Assembly (NCBI GenBank): GCA_024279135.1
Contig: JAJRRU010000004.1
Span: 23,386 to 87,385 of the forward strand
DNA from: Alphaproteobacteria bacterium
Lineage (GTDB): Bacteria; Pseudomonadota; Alphaproteobacteria; Rhodospirillales; Casp-alpha2
DNA length: 64,000 nucleotides
Reading direction: 5' to 3'
The translations under genes were made by a program, and so were the position numbers. This document shows, piece by piece, positions 1 through 9,225 of the stretch. How positions within the stretch are numbered: the first letter of the stretch is position 1; every line of letters begins with the position of its first letter. The notes beneath the pieces are model-generated. The model had not been told where the DNA came from. It searched no databases and saw nothing but the letters and a program-made list of their open reading frames with translations.

Positions 1-929
1 TCCTCGATCTGATCTTCAATATCCTCAATAGCCGGTGGCAAAAGATCAGCACCGAAAGATTTTGGTACACCATTAACGGCAAAATGTTCGATCTTGTCAG
101 CTGTTTCATAAGGTCCAAAGATCATGCTATCGCCTTCTTCTCGGAAATAACCGCGAAATCTGTCGTCGCGAAGAATGGGAAGTTCCGGCAGGCCTGATTG
201 TTTGCGATGCTGAATTTCCGGCATGGCTTCACCAACCAGATATTGATGAACCAGCGGAATAGCTGGAATATTCAAGCCAACCATTTTACCGCTTTGCATG
301 GCGTAGTTGCCTGTCGCCATGACAACTTTTTCAGCAATGATATCGCCTTTGTTTGTTTTGATACGCCAGTTTGCATCGGAGGTTTTCTCAAGCCCGAGAA
401 CTTCGGTCCGAAGGGCAATGCTACCCCCCAATGACCGGGCCTCTGTCACCAGCGACTGTGTGCAGTCTGCGGGTGCAGCATGACCATCCTCAAGGTTAAT
501 CAGACCACCAATTATCCTGTTCTCAGGGTCTTCCAGGAGAGGCCAGTATTCCTGTACTTCACGCTTGCTTAGTAAATGAGCGTCAATGCCAAAAGATTTT
601 GCGATGGGCATATAGGCCTTGTATTCATCAAGCCTGTCATTGGTTGACGCTAAACGAAGATTACCACACTTGTGCCAGCCAGCGGATAAAGCCGGGTGGG
701 CTTCATAGCCTTCATAAATTTTGATGGTTTTTTTAACAATTTCAGAAATTGAACGATGGGCCGTATAAATTGGTACAAGCCCGGCGGCATGCCATGTCGA
801 CCCGGCAGTCAGTTCAGTGCGTTCAATCAGTAATAAATCTGTTTGCCCAAGTCTCGCCAATGCATTCAAAATTGAGGCACCAACAATACCACCCCCGATA
901 ATCGCAATTTGAACTTTTCTGTCAGACAT
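1..929 (-). CDS. FAD-dependent oxidoreductase, dimethylglycine/sarcosine dehydrogenase-like (partial)
   Basis: The reverse strand opens with ATG at 929 and stays open to the window edge, giving about 309 residues of an N-terminal DAO-type FAD domain. The start MSDRKVQIAIIGGGIVGAS contains the Rossmann GxGxxG. The following GSTWHAAG motif is typical of dimethylglycine and sarcosine dehydrogenases, where the His can carry covalently bound flavin. These enzymes oxidatively demethylate N-methyl amino acids and pass electrons to ETF; an ETF pair and an ETF-linked Fe-S protein are encoded at 7285-11266. The C-terminal part, including any GcvT-type folate domain, lies outside the window. The gene is divergent from nadX, and the shared intergenic space carries two IclR-type boxes. 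The exact substrate cannot be read from this fragment. Confidence 0.85.
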   Translation of the reverse strand, partial: MSDRKVQIAIIGGGIVGASILNALARLGQTDLLLIERTELTAGSTWHAAGLVPIYTAHRSISEIVKKTIKIYEGYEAHPALSAGWHKCGNLRLASTNDRLDEYKAYMPIAKSFGIDAHLLSKREVQEYWPLLEDPENRIIGGLINLEDGHAAPADCTQSLVTEARSLGGSIALRTEVLGLEKTSDANWRIKTNKGDIIAEKVVMATGNYAMQSGKMVGLNIPAIPLVHQYLVGEAMPEIQHRKQSGLPELPILRDDRFRGYFREEGDSMIFGPYETADKIEHFAVNGVPKSFGADLLPPAIEDIEDQIE

Positions 930-1042
930 ACCTTATTGACGAGCTTTCATTTTTGGAAACCCTACGAGAAAATTCGCATTCCTTAACCTAATTTAGACCC
1001 TGAAAATCAATATCGCAATAAAAATCATATTAATGAATAATA

Positions 1043-1058
1043 ATTCTTATACATAAAA
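1043..1058. promoter_or_regulatory. Candidate IclR-family operator (site 1)
   Basis: ATTCTTATACATAAAA matches the island palindrome ATTCTYAWATRWGAAT well in its left half and loosely in its right half. It lies in the AT-rich divergent region between the DMGDH-like gene (start 929) and nadX (start 1189). Confidence 0.5.
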
Positions 1059-1092
1059 ATATTATAATTATTAATCACATATATAAATTATT

Positions 1093-1108
1093 CATCTCAA
1101 TTAAGAAT
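1093..1108. promoter_or_regulatory. Candidate IclR-family operator (site 2)
   Basis: CATCTCAATTAAGAAT keeps the TCTCA and TAAGAAT arms of the island palindrome. It lies 81 bp upstream of the nadX start and 50 bp from site 1, so both divergent promoters could be controlled from here. Confidence 0.5.
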
Positions 1109-1188
1109 AATTTGACGATTATGTCCATACAACCTAGGTTAGGGATAACCCATCAACAAAACAGTTAATATTTAAGGATTTAAACAAC

Positions 1189-1962
1189 ATGGAACAACAA
1201 CGAAAAAAAATAGGCCTGATCGGGTGCGGCACGATTGGCAGCAGGATTGTCAAACGCGTAACGGAGGCTGATGCCGCAGATATCGGTTTTATTTGTGTTC
1301 GAAACGTTGAGCGGGTAAAAGACCTATTCCCTGGCATTCCGGTTTTTTCTGATCTTTCAGAAGTCAAAAACCACGATGTTGATCTGGTCATAGAAGCAGC
1401 AACAGCCGAGGTTGTTCGTGAAGTTGCAATGGATATTCTTGCCAAATGTGATTTTCTGCCATTTACCATGACAGGCTTTGCCGATGAAGAGTTCCTTAAT
1501 CAGGTTAAAAAACAGAGCGAAGAATATGGCAACCGGATCTACATTGCTCACGGTGCCGTACTCGGCCTGGACGGTGTTGCAGATGGTCAGAGGGTGATTG
1601 AGGAAGTAACGATCATAACAACAAAACCACCAAAGAACCTGGACGTATCTGAAGATACATCTGGCGTTATCTACGAAGGCCCAACCCGGCCTGCCTGTAA
1701 GGACTTTGCCCGCAATGTAAATATTCATGCGGCCTTTGCCTTGATGGGTATCGGTTTTGACAAGATGCGTAGTGTGGTGATCTCTGATCCGACCTCAAAG
1801 AAAATGAAAACAGAGGTCAATGTAAGAGGCGAAGGGCTGGAATGGAACATCAACATTACCAGTACGCCTGTCGGGGCCGTGTCAGGCAATTATATGCCAG
1901 AATCCGCTGCCTCGACAGTATTGCGATTACTCGGCGCCAATGCCGGTATCACACTCGCCTGA
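1189..1962 (+). CDS. nadX: Aspartate dehydrogenase (NadX/DUF108 family)
   Basis: This 257-residue protein matches the usual size of L-aspartate dehydrogenase, which converts L-aspartate with NAD(P)+ to iminosuccinate and then oxaloacetate plus ammonia. The N-terminal Rossmann motif is IGLIGCGTIGSRIV, the central domain is typical of the family (AHGAVLGLDGV around residues 123-133), and the NVNIHAAFALMG segment around residues 178-189 corresponds to the conserved C-terminal active-site region. The start is ATG after AAGGATTTAAACAAC. It is transcribed alone: a strong terminator follows at 1999-2034. In E. coli-like bacteria NAD synthesis uses NadB; in this catabolic island a role in nitrogen release from aspartate or a related amino acid is equally likely. 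Two IclR-type boxes lie upstream. Confidence 0.85.
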   Translation: MEQQRKKIGLIGCGTIGSRIVKRVTEADAADIGFICVRNVERVKDLFPGIPVFSDLSEVKNHDVDLVIEAATAEVVREVAMDILAKCDFLPFTMTGFADEEFLNQVKKQSEEYGNRIYIAHGAVLGLDGVADGQRVIEEVTIITTKPPKNLDVSEDTSGVIYEGPTRPACKDFARNVNIHAAFALMGIGFDKMRSVVISDPTSKKMKTEVNVRGEGLEWNINITSTPVGAVSGNYMPESAASTVLRLLGANAGITLA

Positions 1963-1998
1963 TTTGCGGCTAACATATCGTCGCAACTCCCTGAGGAG

Positions 1999-2034
1999 CC
2001 TGGAAAGTACATTCTTACTTTCCAGGTTTTCTTT
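1999..2034 (+). terminator. Rho-independent terminator of nadX
   Basis: An 11-bp perfect stem (CCTGGAAAGTA / TACTTTCCAGG) with a 6-base loop is followed by TTTTCTTT, 37 bases after the nadX stop. Confidence 0.9.
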
Positions 2035-2038
2035 AAGT

Positions 2039-2969
2039 GTCCGTCCAGAAAGTTCTTGAATCATTATAGTCAGTTGTGATTCAAGGGTCTTATTTCCAAA
2101 TGGAGGATAAGACCGGTGTGGACATCAGACGATCGTGGCCGTTATGACCGCAGCAAGCTTCGCTACCCAAGTGACCTTACAGATGCTGAATGGGGTCATA
2201 TTGATCCGCAGATACCGCCTCTGCGAAACGGAGTGGACGCAAGCGTAGCGTGGATGTCCGTGAGGTGGTGAATAGCATGATGTATATCCTGAGCACCGGT
2301 TGTAAATGGCATGCGATCCCAAAGGGTTTCCCTGCGCGCAGCACCTTGTTTGCCTATTTTGATCTTTGGGATTATGACGGGACACTGGAGCGTACCCACC
2401 ACTCCCTGTACATAAAATGCCGCGAGGCAATGGGACGAGGCCAGCCCGACGGCAGGCGTTATCGAAAGTCAGAGCGTGAAAGGCGCAGAAAAAGGGAGGC
2501 CTGCACTGATCCGTCTGGCTTTGACGCGGGCAAGAAAATCAAAGGCAAGAAACGCCACATTCTCGTAGACGCGACATGCCTGTTGCTCCACGCCATTGTA
2601 CATCCAGCCAATATTCAGGATCGTGATGGTGGAATTCTGGTTTTGCAGACCTTGTTTGGCAAGTTTCCGTTTCTGAAGAAGCTCTTCGCCGACGGAGGGT
2701 ATCAGGGTCCAGTTTTTAGGCAGGCTCAGAAGAAAGCCTTGCCCAGTCTGGAAACTGAAATCGTAAAACGATCTGATACGGCAGTCGGTTTCGAGATCAT
2801 TCCCAGATGGCGGATCGTGGAAAGAACTATCGCCTGACTCAATCGATGCCGTCGCCTCGCCAAGGATTTTGAGAACCGGACCAGAACCGCCAGAGCATTC
2901 CTCCTCTTGGCATCAATACGCCTGATGGTTAGAAGAATATGTTTTGAATGGTAAACTTTTCGGACGGAC
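2039..2969 (+). mobile_element. Decayed IS5-family insertion sequence
   Basis: Imperfect terminal inverted repeats are visible: GTCCGTCCAGAAAGTT at 2039-2054 and its complement AACTTTTCGGACGGAC at 2954-2969. The 931-bp element holds one broken transposase gene. It has landed between the terminator of nadX and the terminator of the convergent PLP gene, so it disrupts no coding sequence. Confidence 0.8.
2116..2954 (+). pseudogene. IS5-family transposase, frameshifted
   Basis: Translation begins VWTSDDRGRYDRSKLRYP and then needs at least three frame changes to follow the family. One is near 2215-2235, where PQIPPL should run on into KRSVDVREVV. The second is near 2430 and the third near 2500, around the segment VIESQSVKGAEKG. 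The first catalytic Asp of the DDE triad, normally in IDSQS, reads Glu here. The second Asp (FADGGYQG) and the Glu (RIVERT) remain. After the stop at 2835 the same frame continues LNRCRRLAKDFENRTRTA to the TAA at 2954, the normal C-terminus. The transposase is inactive. Confidence 0.85.
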
Positions 2970-2992
2970 TCTTAGGTGAAAGGTAAAAGCAA

Positions 2993-3020
2993 AAAAACCG
3001 ACCCGTAAAGGTCGGTTTTT
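2993..3020 (-). terminator. Rho-independent terminator of the PLP enzyme gene
   Basis: An 11-bp stem AAAAACCGACC / GGTCGGTTTTT with a CGTAAA loop lies 30 bases beyond the minus-strand stop at 3050. On the minus strand it is followed by a run of seven T. With A and T tracts on both sides it could also stop transcription leaving the IS5 remnant. Confidence 0.9.
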
Positions 3021-3049
3021 GTTGTTCTCAACACTGTTTAAGCGCAGTC

Positions 3050-4516
3050 TTAGTCCATGATGCCAGACAATTCGCACAGACGCTCCATGAAGCGTGCCAT
3101 GGCTTGAACAGCGTAACGGGTTGAACCTTCCAGAATATCACCTTTTTCATCGGTGGTTCCCAGACCCAGTGACATTTTGACGTTGGCGTCATAAGCGAGG
3201 CAAGGAATGATCCCCATTAATTTACCTGCCGTCTGTGGTAAAGCCGTACCGGCGTACATGTCCTCAATAGAAAATATTGGCCATCCCATCTTGCCGTCTT
3301 TCCAAGTATCCTGATAGTTAACTTCGACACCGCAGCTACCGTAGTCTTTGTCGATGGTAACATTTTCCATGAGCCCGGAATCTATTTTGCCGAACTCTTC
3401 GGTAACGATACCGTGGAAGATGTCACAGTTTCGGTGGAACTGATCGCGATTATCAAGCAGAACCCGCAAGGTGGCAATGACACCCATAAGAGATTCTTTG
3501 CCAGGATCAACCTGTACATAAGCGGCTTTTGCATGGGATATCAATCCGCCCATCCGAGGACCGGAAACGCCCAGCCCGCGAGCCAATGGAACAATGGCTT
3601 CTTCCTTGCCGATCGCCAGACCACATGTGGTGCCGCCACTGGCCTTATCCATACTGAACAGCATCATATCGGCTTCGGCTTTACGAATATCCAGGCAATG
3701 GAATGGAATAGCCGCAGCAGCATCGATGACGTAAGGGACGTTATAGTGTTTCGAGAGACGAGCGATTTCTTTGGTCAGGATTGGTGTGTCTTCTTCATCA
3801 ACATCGCTATAGCCGTAGGATGGGTTAGTGTAGCCAATGGATGTAAAGCCTGTCAGCATGCTTTCATGCCGTTTGGCCATTTCCTCGATTTTAATCGCTG
3901 TGGCTTTCCCATCAACATGGGTTAGCTGTGCACATGGATTGTACTTAAGCCCGTGACAGCTGTAATCGGCACCTTCCATAGGAACCATAAGAGTGTCGAG
4001 GTTGTTCAAGCGCCGTCCAAGGAAACCAAACTCGCCAGCGGTCACGCCGCGATCAGCAAATGCGTCTTTGTACTTCGGTGGGAAGGGTCGCCCGTAGCCA
4101 CCATGGTGGTGAACATGACGCTCGAATGGTGCAATATAACGTGCACGGTAATTGTCTCCACGTCCGGCAATCGGGGGGGTGAACAACGTATCAGAGCTAA
4201 CCATCACCAACGCCTCACAGGTGCTGGCCGTTACCGCATCATATTCGTCACCGTAGTATTCTTTAACGAGTTTGCGAATCTCGAAATCCAGATTGCCACT
4301 ATTTACAATCTTGCGGTGTCCACCATCAACCGCATCCGAAATTTCCTTTCGAAGCAGCCCGTGACACTCCGAAATCATTCCCGAAAGCCCAACCTTGCCA
4401 AGAAGTTCATCCGGAAATCCGATCTCACCGGGGATTTTTGCTGCTTCAGCAAATATCTGACCTCTGATATCAGAGAGATGTTGGTACATCTCGATTTTAT
4501 ACTTCCATTTCGACAT
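3050..4516 (-). CDS. PLP-dependent fold-type I enzyme (SelA/class V-like), function unknown
   Basis: I set the start at the ATG at 4516 (MSKWKYKIEMYQHL) because AGGAG lies 8-13 bases upstream; an in-frame extension to 4591 has no such site. The 488-residue protein has the signature of fold-type I PLP enzymes: VIDAAAAIPFHCLDI, whose Asp binds the pyridine nitrogen, then LFSMDKASGGTTCGLAIG with the Schiff-base Lys near residue 291. The Lys context (FSxDKxxGG) resembles SelA, D-glucosaminate-6-phosphate ammonia-lyase and some lyases more than classical aminotransferases. The segment RHVHHHGGYGRPFPPKY is unusual. It may be an ammonia-lyase, aldolase or transferase acting on an amino acid. It has its own promoter region with an IclR-type box 102 bp upstream and its own terminator. 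Confidence 0.75.
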   Translation of the reverse strand: MSKWKYKIEMYQHLSDIRGQIFAEAAKIPGEIGFPDELLGKVGLSGMISECHGLLRKEISDAVDGGHRKIVNSGNLDFEIRKLVKEYYGDEYDAVTASTCEALVMVSSDTLFTPPIAGRGDNYRARYIAPFERHVHHHGGYGRPFPPKYKDAFADRGVTAGEFGFLGRRLNNLDTLMVPMEGADYSCHGLKYNPCAQLTHVDGKATAIKIEEMAKRHESMLTGFTSIGYTNPSYGYSDVDEEDTPILTKEIARLSKHYNVPYVIDAAAAIPFHCLDIRKAEADMMLFSMDKASGGTTCGLAIGKEEAIVPLARGLGVSGPRMGGLISHAKAAYVQVDPGKESLMGVIATLRVLLDNRDQFHRNCDIFHGIVTEEFGKIDSGLMENVTIDKDYGSCGVEVNYQDTWKDGKMGWPIFSIEDMYAGTALPQTAGKLMGIIPCLAYDANVKMSLGLGTTDEKGDILEGSTRYAVQAMARFMERLCELSGIMD

Positions 4517-4617
4517 AAAGGGGCTCCTGTAATTGATTGGTGAAATTGATAATAGTCTTGGGAGCATGATAGACGGACAGAAAAATTTCACAAGTTATTA
4601 CATGATTGTGAATGAAT

Positions 4618-4633
4618 ATTCTTATATATGAAT
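4618..4633. promoter_or_regulatory. Candidate IclR-family operator (site 3)
   Basis: ATTCTTATATATGAAT is palindromic except for one base pair and is one of the best matches to the island consensus. It lies 102 bp upstream of the PLP gene start. A second inverted repeat, ATTTCACAA / TTGTGAAT at 4585-4613 with a 12-base spacer, lies between it and the gene and may be another protein site. Confidence 0.6.
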
Positions 4634-4666
4634 TTTCAATAACCATGAACATTCTTAAATCAATAA

Positions 4667-5136
4667 AGCAGGGGCATGTCTTCTGGGTGCCGTTAGAGGA
4701 CCCCTTTCTAGCAATGTGAAAGAACATTAGCCATCCCTTCTCCCTCTTAAGCTGAAAGGCAAAGGTTTAGATCTTTGTTTGTAATTGTTGAAAGTAGTAA
4801 CAACGGAGGTGAATAGGGAAAAAATACAGGTGATCCCTTGCCCATAAATTGGGGAGGGCACCATAAGCATACCCCCCTATATTTTCCCCGTCAGCATTTA
4901 TGAGACAGAATATTGAGTTTGCATAATAGAGGGTTTTTGGTTCCTCGTAATGACGTAAGGAATGAAGATGAGACAAAAATCCTTTTAAATCAGTATAAGC
5001 AAGATTGGTGTGGTCACAATTTGGGCACAGTGAGTCTTGTATGTAATATTCACCATGATGGCTAATCTTTAAGCTTGTTTGAATAGCTTTTGGTTAAGGG
5101 AATTTACCATTAGAAATTCAACTGAAATGACTATTC
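4667..5136. other. Non-coding stretch, nothing recognised
   Basis: No reading frame here has a plausible ribosome site or a recognisable product. The following piece (5137-5232) is a transposase remnant, so this stretch is probably debris of an old insertion upstream of the 5521 operon. Confidence 0.5.
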
Positions 5137-5232
5137 ATGGGGGCAATACGTTATACCGAAGAATTCAAACGCGATACTGTTGCTCAGGCCACAGATTGCG
5201 GCTATTCCGTCAAGGAGGTTTCATTATTATAA
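5137..5232 (+). pseudogene. IS3-family OrfA remnant
   Basis: A 31-residue frame reads MGAIRYTEEFKRDTVAQATD then GYSVKEVS, the start of an IS3-type OrfA helix-turn-helix protein, and stops at a TAA where the second helix should continue. Weak similarity continues after the stop (AGYKNYNSVD). No partner orfB or inverted repeats are recognisable nearby. Confidence 0.65.
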
Positions 5233-5520
5233 GCTGGTTATAAAAATTATAATTCCGTGGATAGATTTTTTGATTCTACATTTACATTAACTTGCATTAG
5301 CTAGGTTGATGGATGAGATGAGGAGTTTCTCGGAAGGAATGCCTAGTTCTCTGTATTATGACTGATGAGCGCATGGTCAGGACGGTTTGAATTTTGAGCT
5401 TATTAATTTAGGTATCACGGTAGCCTGAAATATTCAATTCAGATAAAATGCAGGCTCGGATAGTTTCTATATTGGGGATGCCGTGTTGAATAAATTTGTA
5501 TTTTAGGGTGGAGCTGAACC

Positions 5521-7284
5521 ATGCTGCAATTGAAACGGCGAGATTTGATTCAAGAGGCAGAGTTGGTGCCATACGGGAATTTGCTTGCAGCCGGTCGTAT
5601 GATTGCCCGCGATTGGCAAGTCGGTCCATGTGCATTCCTCGAATACACGGACCACACTTCCGAAGCCAGTTACAAGCGGGCGCAGATGGCCGCAGGCAAT
5701 TTGATGCAGCATGCCCATGTTGGATTCCGGGAGATTTCAAAAAGCGTTGAAGCCTGCAAAGAGATCTATGAGCGGTGTAACAGACATGGCGCCGTCGTTG
5801 ATCGTTACGGACTGTGTCTTGATTGGTCGATGGGCTATCCGGCTGATGTGCGGAAAAACCGCCCGCGTGGCACCGGGATGATCCTCAATGGTCCGGAGGA
5901 TTTCGTTAAAATAACCTCTGCTGCACCCGTGGCACCACATTTTGGCGATTTCGTTCTGGGCTTGCCGAATGCCGTTGAGAATACCAAGGCGGCGCTCGCT
6001 GCGGGATCGACATCACTTGGAAATCTGGGCCAGTACTTTACCTTTCGCCTGCCGCACTGGGATGATGACGTAGCGACCACCGAGGCGACAATTACCGCTC
6101 TGGGGTTGATTGTGGCGCAAGATGTAGAGGTGTTAATCCATTCAAATTTGGATGATGGGTTCGCCGCCATGTTCATGGATCTGAGTTCGTGCCTGGGGAT
6201 GGTGTTGATTGAAAAATGGATCATTGAAGATCTGATAGGCGGGCAGGTTTCCCATTGTTTTGGGCATCATTTTGCGGACCCGGTGATCCGGAATGCCTTT
6301 CAAAGTGCTTTAAACAGGGTATCAACGACACCGGGAACCATGATTTTCGGCAGCACAGTCAGCTATCGTTCAACACCGGCGGGCAATTATGCCAGTCTCG
6401 CGAGCTACATGCTGGCTGATATCATCGGACAACGCCGGCACCCGAGCGGACATGCGCTCAATCCCGTTCCGGTAACCGAAAATGAGCGCATTCCCGATAT
6501 CGATGAAATAATTGACGCACAAATTTTTGCCCATCGACTGGTAGAACATGCCACATATTATGAGCCGATGCTGGGGTGGGATAAAGTTGATCAGATCGCC
6601 GACACCATCGTTGAGGGTGGCCGTCGCTTCCGGGATAATGTTCTCAAAGGATTGCATAACGCAGGCATTGATACGAATGATGCAATGGAGCTAATGCTCG
6701 CTATACGCCGGTTGGGTCCAAAGCGTATGGAAAAATTATTTGGTGTTGGGCTGCTTGATACTGACAATAATAACGGACGTATTCCACAGGTTCCTACAAC
6801 CACAATTGTTGACTTAAATGACATGTCGATGGCCGTCATTGAAAATGCCGACATCACCATCGTGGATGAAATTTCCCGGGCTGGCCTGAAATGCATAATA
6901 GCAACAACCGATGTTCATGAACACGGGAAGTACCTTGTTGAGAGGGTGTTATCCCATCTTGGCGTGGATATTATTGATGGTGGAGTGGCTGTGGACCCTG
7001 ATGATCTGGTCAGAACTGCGAAACTCAATGACATCGATTTTATCGCCCTGAGCACATATAACGGGATAGCTCTTAGATATATTGAGGAATTGAAAGGTGA
7101 AATGAAGAGGGCCTCTCTCAATCTTCCAGTCCTTGTCGGCGGTAAGCTGAACCAGATACCGGCGGATACAAATTCCAGCTTGCCGATTGATGTCACTTCA
7201 GAGATTCGTGCGCTAGATGTTGTGGTGTGTGATGAAATAGAAATGATGATACCGGCACTTCATATGCTGGCTCGAGAAACCTAA
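5521..7284 (+). CDS. Cobalamin-binding mutase-like protein (barrel plus B12-binding domain fusion)
   Basis: This 587-residue protein ends in a cobalamin-binding domain. DVHEHG at residues 464-469 is the DxHxxG loop whose His can ligate cobalt, followed by LGVDIIDGGVAVDP, ALSTYNG and LVGGKL at the positions of the nucleotide-tail binding motifs. The first 420 residues look like the catalytic barrel of glutamate mutase (GlmE) type isomerases, for example GTGMILNGPEDFVK and the long conserved middle. GlmE and the B12 subunit are normally separate proteins. The likely role is either a carbon-skeleton or amino-group mutase, or a methyl-accepting corrinoid partner of the MttB-type protein at 14448. 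ATG follows GGTGGAGCTGAACC. It heads an operon; its stop TAA is directly followed by the ATG of the next gene. The substrate is unknown. Confidence 0.75.
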   Translation: MLQLKRRDLIQEAELVPYGNLLAAGRMIARDWQVGPCAFLEYTDHTSEASYKRAQMAAGNLMQHAHVGFREISKSVEACKEIYERCNRHGAVVDRYGLCLDWSMGYPADVRKNRPRGTGMILNGPEDFVKITSAAPVAPHFGDFVLGLPNAVENTKAALAAGSTSLGNLGQYFTFRLPHWDDDVATTEATITALGLIVAQDVEVLIHSNLDDGFAAMFMDLSSCLGMVLIEKWIIEDLIGGQVSHCFGHHFADPVIRNAFQSALNRVSTTPGTMIFGSTVSYRSTPAGNYASLASYMLADIIGQRRHPSGHALNPVPVTENERIPDIDEIIDAQIFAHRLVEHATYYEPMLGWDKVDQIADTIVEGGRRFRDNVLKGLHNAGIDTNDAMELMLAIRRLGPKRMEKLFGVGLLDTDNNNGRIPQVPTTTIVDLNDMSMAVIENADITIVDEISRAGLKCIIATTDVHEHGKYLVERVLSHLGVDIIDGGVAVDPDDLVRTAKLNDIDFIALSTYNGIALRYIEELKGEMKRASLNLPVLVGGKLNQIPADTNSSLPIDVTSEIRALDVVVCDEIEMMIPALHMLARET

Positions 7285-9225
7285 ATGAATATCGATACGT
7301 CAGTGTTGTCCAACCCGTTACTGTTAGCACTCGCTCCCGGCGTATTGATTTTGTCATTATGCATAATAACGGGGTTACGCGCTCGCCTCTGGCGTCGAGG
7401 TCGAAAACAGCCGGGTTTGCGGTTTTGCAATTTGTTATTGGTCCCAAAACGCTATCTTGTTGATCTCCACAATATCGTAGCGCGTGACACCCTCAGCGCA
7501 CACATGCACGCCGCGAGCGCCGCTGGCTTCTGCCTGGCATTATTTTCCCTGCTGGTTTATTCCGTTGTATCCGGGATTGATGGAGAAAAACTGGCTGGCT
7601 GGGTTACTCTTGTCTCGTCCATTATCATGTTGGGCGGCATCATAGCGGTGTATGGACGTCGTTACGCACACCCTGTGGGGACAAGCGGGCAATTATCAAA
7701 GGGCATCTGGTTACAGCAAATTTTTCTACTCTTTATCGTCGCGGTATGCATGTTTGTAATAGGCCTGCTTGCCGTTTTCGATAGCTGGATTACTTCAGAA
7801 TTCATTCTGTTACGGGTTTTGGTAACAGGGATTTTAATAACTACGGTTTGCGTTCTTGGCGTTACAGCCATGTATGGCGGTCTTCTGAAGCATGTTGTCG
7901 CGGGTGTGTTTCACCTTGCATTTCATCCTCGTCCCGAACGATTTAGAGAGGGGGGGATTTCAAGCGCCCTACAGCCGCTTGATTTCGAACAAGGTCGGCT
8001 TGGCATAGAGAAAGCAGAAGATTTCAAATGGAACATGCTGTTGGGGTTTGACGCCTGTGTGCAATGCGGACGGTGTGAAGTCGCATGCCCGGCATTTGCC
8101 GCAGGTATGCCTTTAAATCCAAAGAAAATGATTCAGGATTTCGTGGTCGGAATGCAAGGAGGGAAGATATGCTTTCCTTACGCCGGAAGACCACACCCCG
8201 GAGTTGATCCGAAAACCCAACAGCATATGAAATCCGGGACTATACTTCCCGGTTTGGTGCCGGGCGAAACAATCTGGTCCTGTACGACCTGTCGCGCGTG
8301 CGTTCAAGAATGCCCGATGATGATCGAACATGTTGATGCTGTTATTGATATGCGTCGTTTTCAAACTCTGGAGCTCGGTAATTTACCGAGCATTGCCCCC
8401 GCAACCTTGCAAATCATTCGGGAAACAGACAATGCTGCCGGGCGTTGTCTTTCTGAACGCCTGGACTGGACTGCCGGGCTTGAGCTGAATAAATTTTCGA
8501 CGGTTAAGACAATGGACGTATTGCTATGGCTTGGAAACGGTGCCTTCGTCCAACGCAACCAACGTACGTTACGAGCACTGGTTACGCTTCTCAACCGGGC
8601 GAATGTCCGCTTCGCGGTATTGGCAGATGAAGAACTCGACAGTGGTGATTTAGCACGACGGCTCGGAGATGAAGTGACCTTTCAAAATCTTGCCCGCCGT
8701 AATATTGAGATACTCTCAAAGTACCGGTTCGATACAATTGTTACGGCGGATCCTCACGATTTCCATAGCCTGAAAAATGAATACCCTGCATTTGGTGGGC
8801 ACTATACAGTGAAACACCATACGACATTTCTCTGCCAATTGATTGATCGTGGAAAGCTGGCCAAGAGTGCTTTCAATCAATCCCCTGCATCTGTGACATA
8901 TCATGATCCATGTTATTTGGGTCGGTACAACGGGGAGGTTGTTATGCCGAGGCGATTACTTCGGTTTGCCGGCATGGAGCTGATAGAAATGAAACGGGCA
9001 GGTTTAAATTCTCGTTGCTGTGGCGGCGGCGGCGGCTCGCAGTATACTGATATTCCCGGCGAGCGCCGCATTGCAGATATTCGTATGGAGGATGCCAGAG
9101 ATACAGGGGCATCCACACTTGTAGTAGCCTGCCCCAATTGTGCGGTAATGTTGGAAGGTACGACTGGCAAGCGGTTAGCGGTTAAGGATATCGCGGAGAT
9201 TCTTGCCGAGAGGTTGGAGAGTTAA
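7285..9225 (+). CDS. dgcB: Membrane Fe-S oxidoreductase, DgcB-like (ETF to membrane electron transfer)
   Basis: The 646-residue protein has about four N-terminal membrane segments (residues 10-205). Two ferredoxin-type 4Fe-4S motifs follow (CVQCGRCEVACP near 258-269 and CTTCRACVQECP near 333-344). Two heterodisulfide-reductase CCG elements come last (HDPCYLG...CCGGGGG near 540-582 and VVACPNC near 613-619). This is the layout of DgcB and related FadF/HdrD proteins, which take electrons from a demethylase or ETF to the quinone pool. It lies immediately after the B12 protein and before both ETF subunits (TAAATG junction at 9223-9228), the same arrangement as in dimethylglycine catabolism operons of Pseudomonas. 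The symbol is by similarity of architecture and context only. Confidence 0.8.
   Translation: MNIDTSVLSNPLLLALAPGVLILSLCIITGLRARLWRRGRKQPGLRFCNLLLVPKRYLVDLHNIVARDTLSAHMHAASAAGFCLALFSLLVYSVVSGIDGEKLAGWVTLVSSIIMLGGIIAVYGRRYAHPVGTSGQLSKGIWLQQIFLLFIVAVCMFVIGLLAVFDSWITSEFILLRVLVTGILITTVCVLGVTAMYGGLLKHVVAGVFHLAFHPRPERFREGGISSALQPLDFEQGRLGIEKAEDFKWNMLLGFDACVQCGRCEVACPAFAAGMPLNPKKMIQDFVVGMQGGKICFPYAGRPHPGVDPKTQQHMKSGTILPGLVPGETIWSCTTCRACVQECPMMIEHVDAVIDMRRFQTLELGNLPSIAPATLQIIRETDNAAGRCLSERLDWTAGLELNKFSTVKTMDVLLWLGNGAFVQRNQRTLRALVTLLNRANVRFAVLADEELDSGDLARRLGDEVTFQNLARRNIEILSKYRFDTIVTADPHDFHSLKNEYPAFGGHYTVKHHTTFLCQLIDRGKLAKSAFNQSPASVTYHDPCYLGRYNGEVVMPRRLLRFAGMELIEMKRAGLNSRCCGGGGGSQYTDIPGERRIADIRMEDARDTGASTLVVACPNCAVMLEGTTGKRLAVKDIAEILAERLES

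Noticed and set aside
3413..4543. Long plus-strand reading frames (170 and 196 codons) opposite the PLP gene
   Set aside because: They mirror the codon structure of the minus-strand gene, lack ribosome sites and show no protein motifs.
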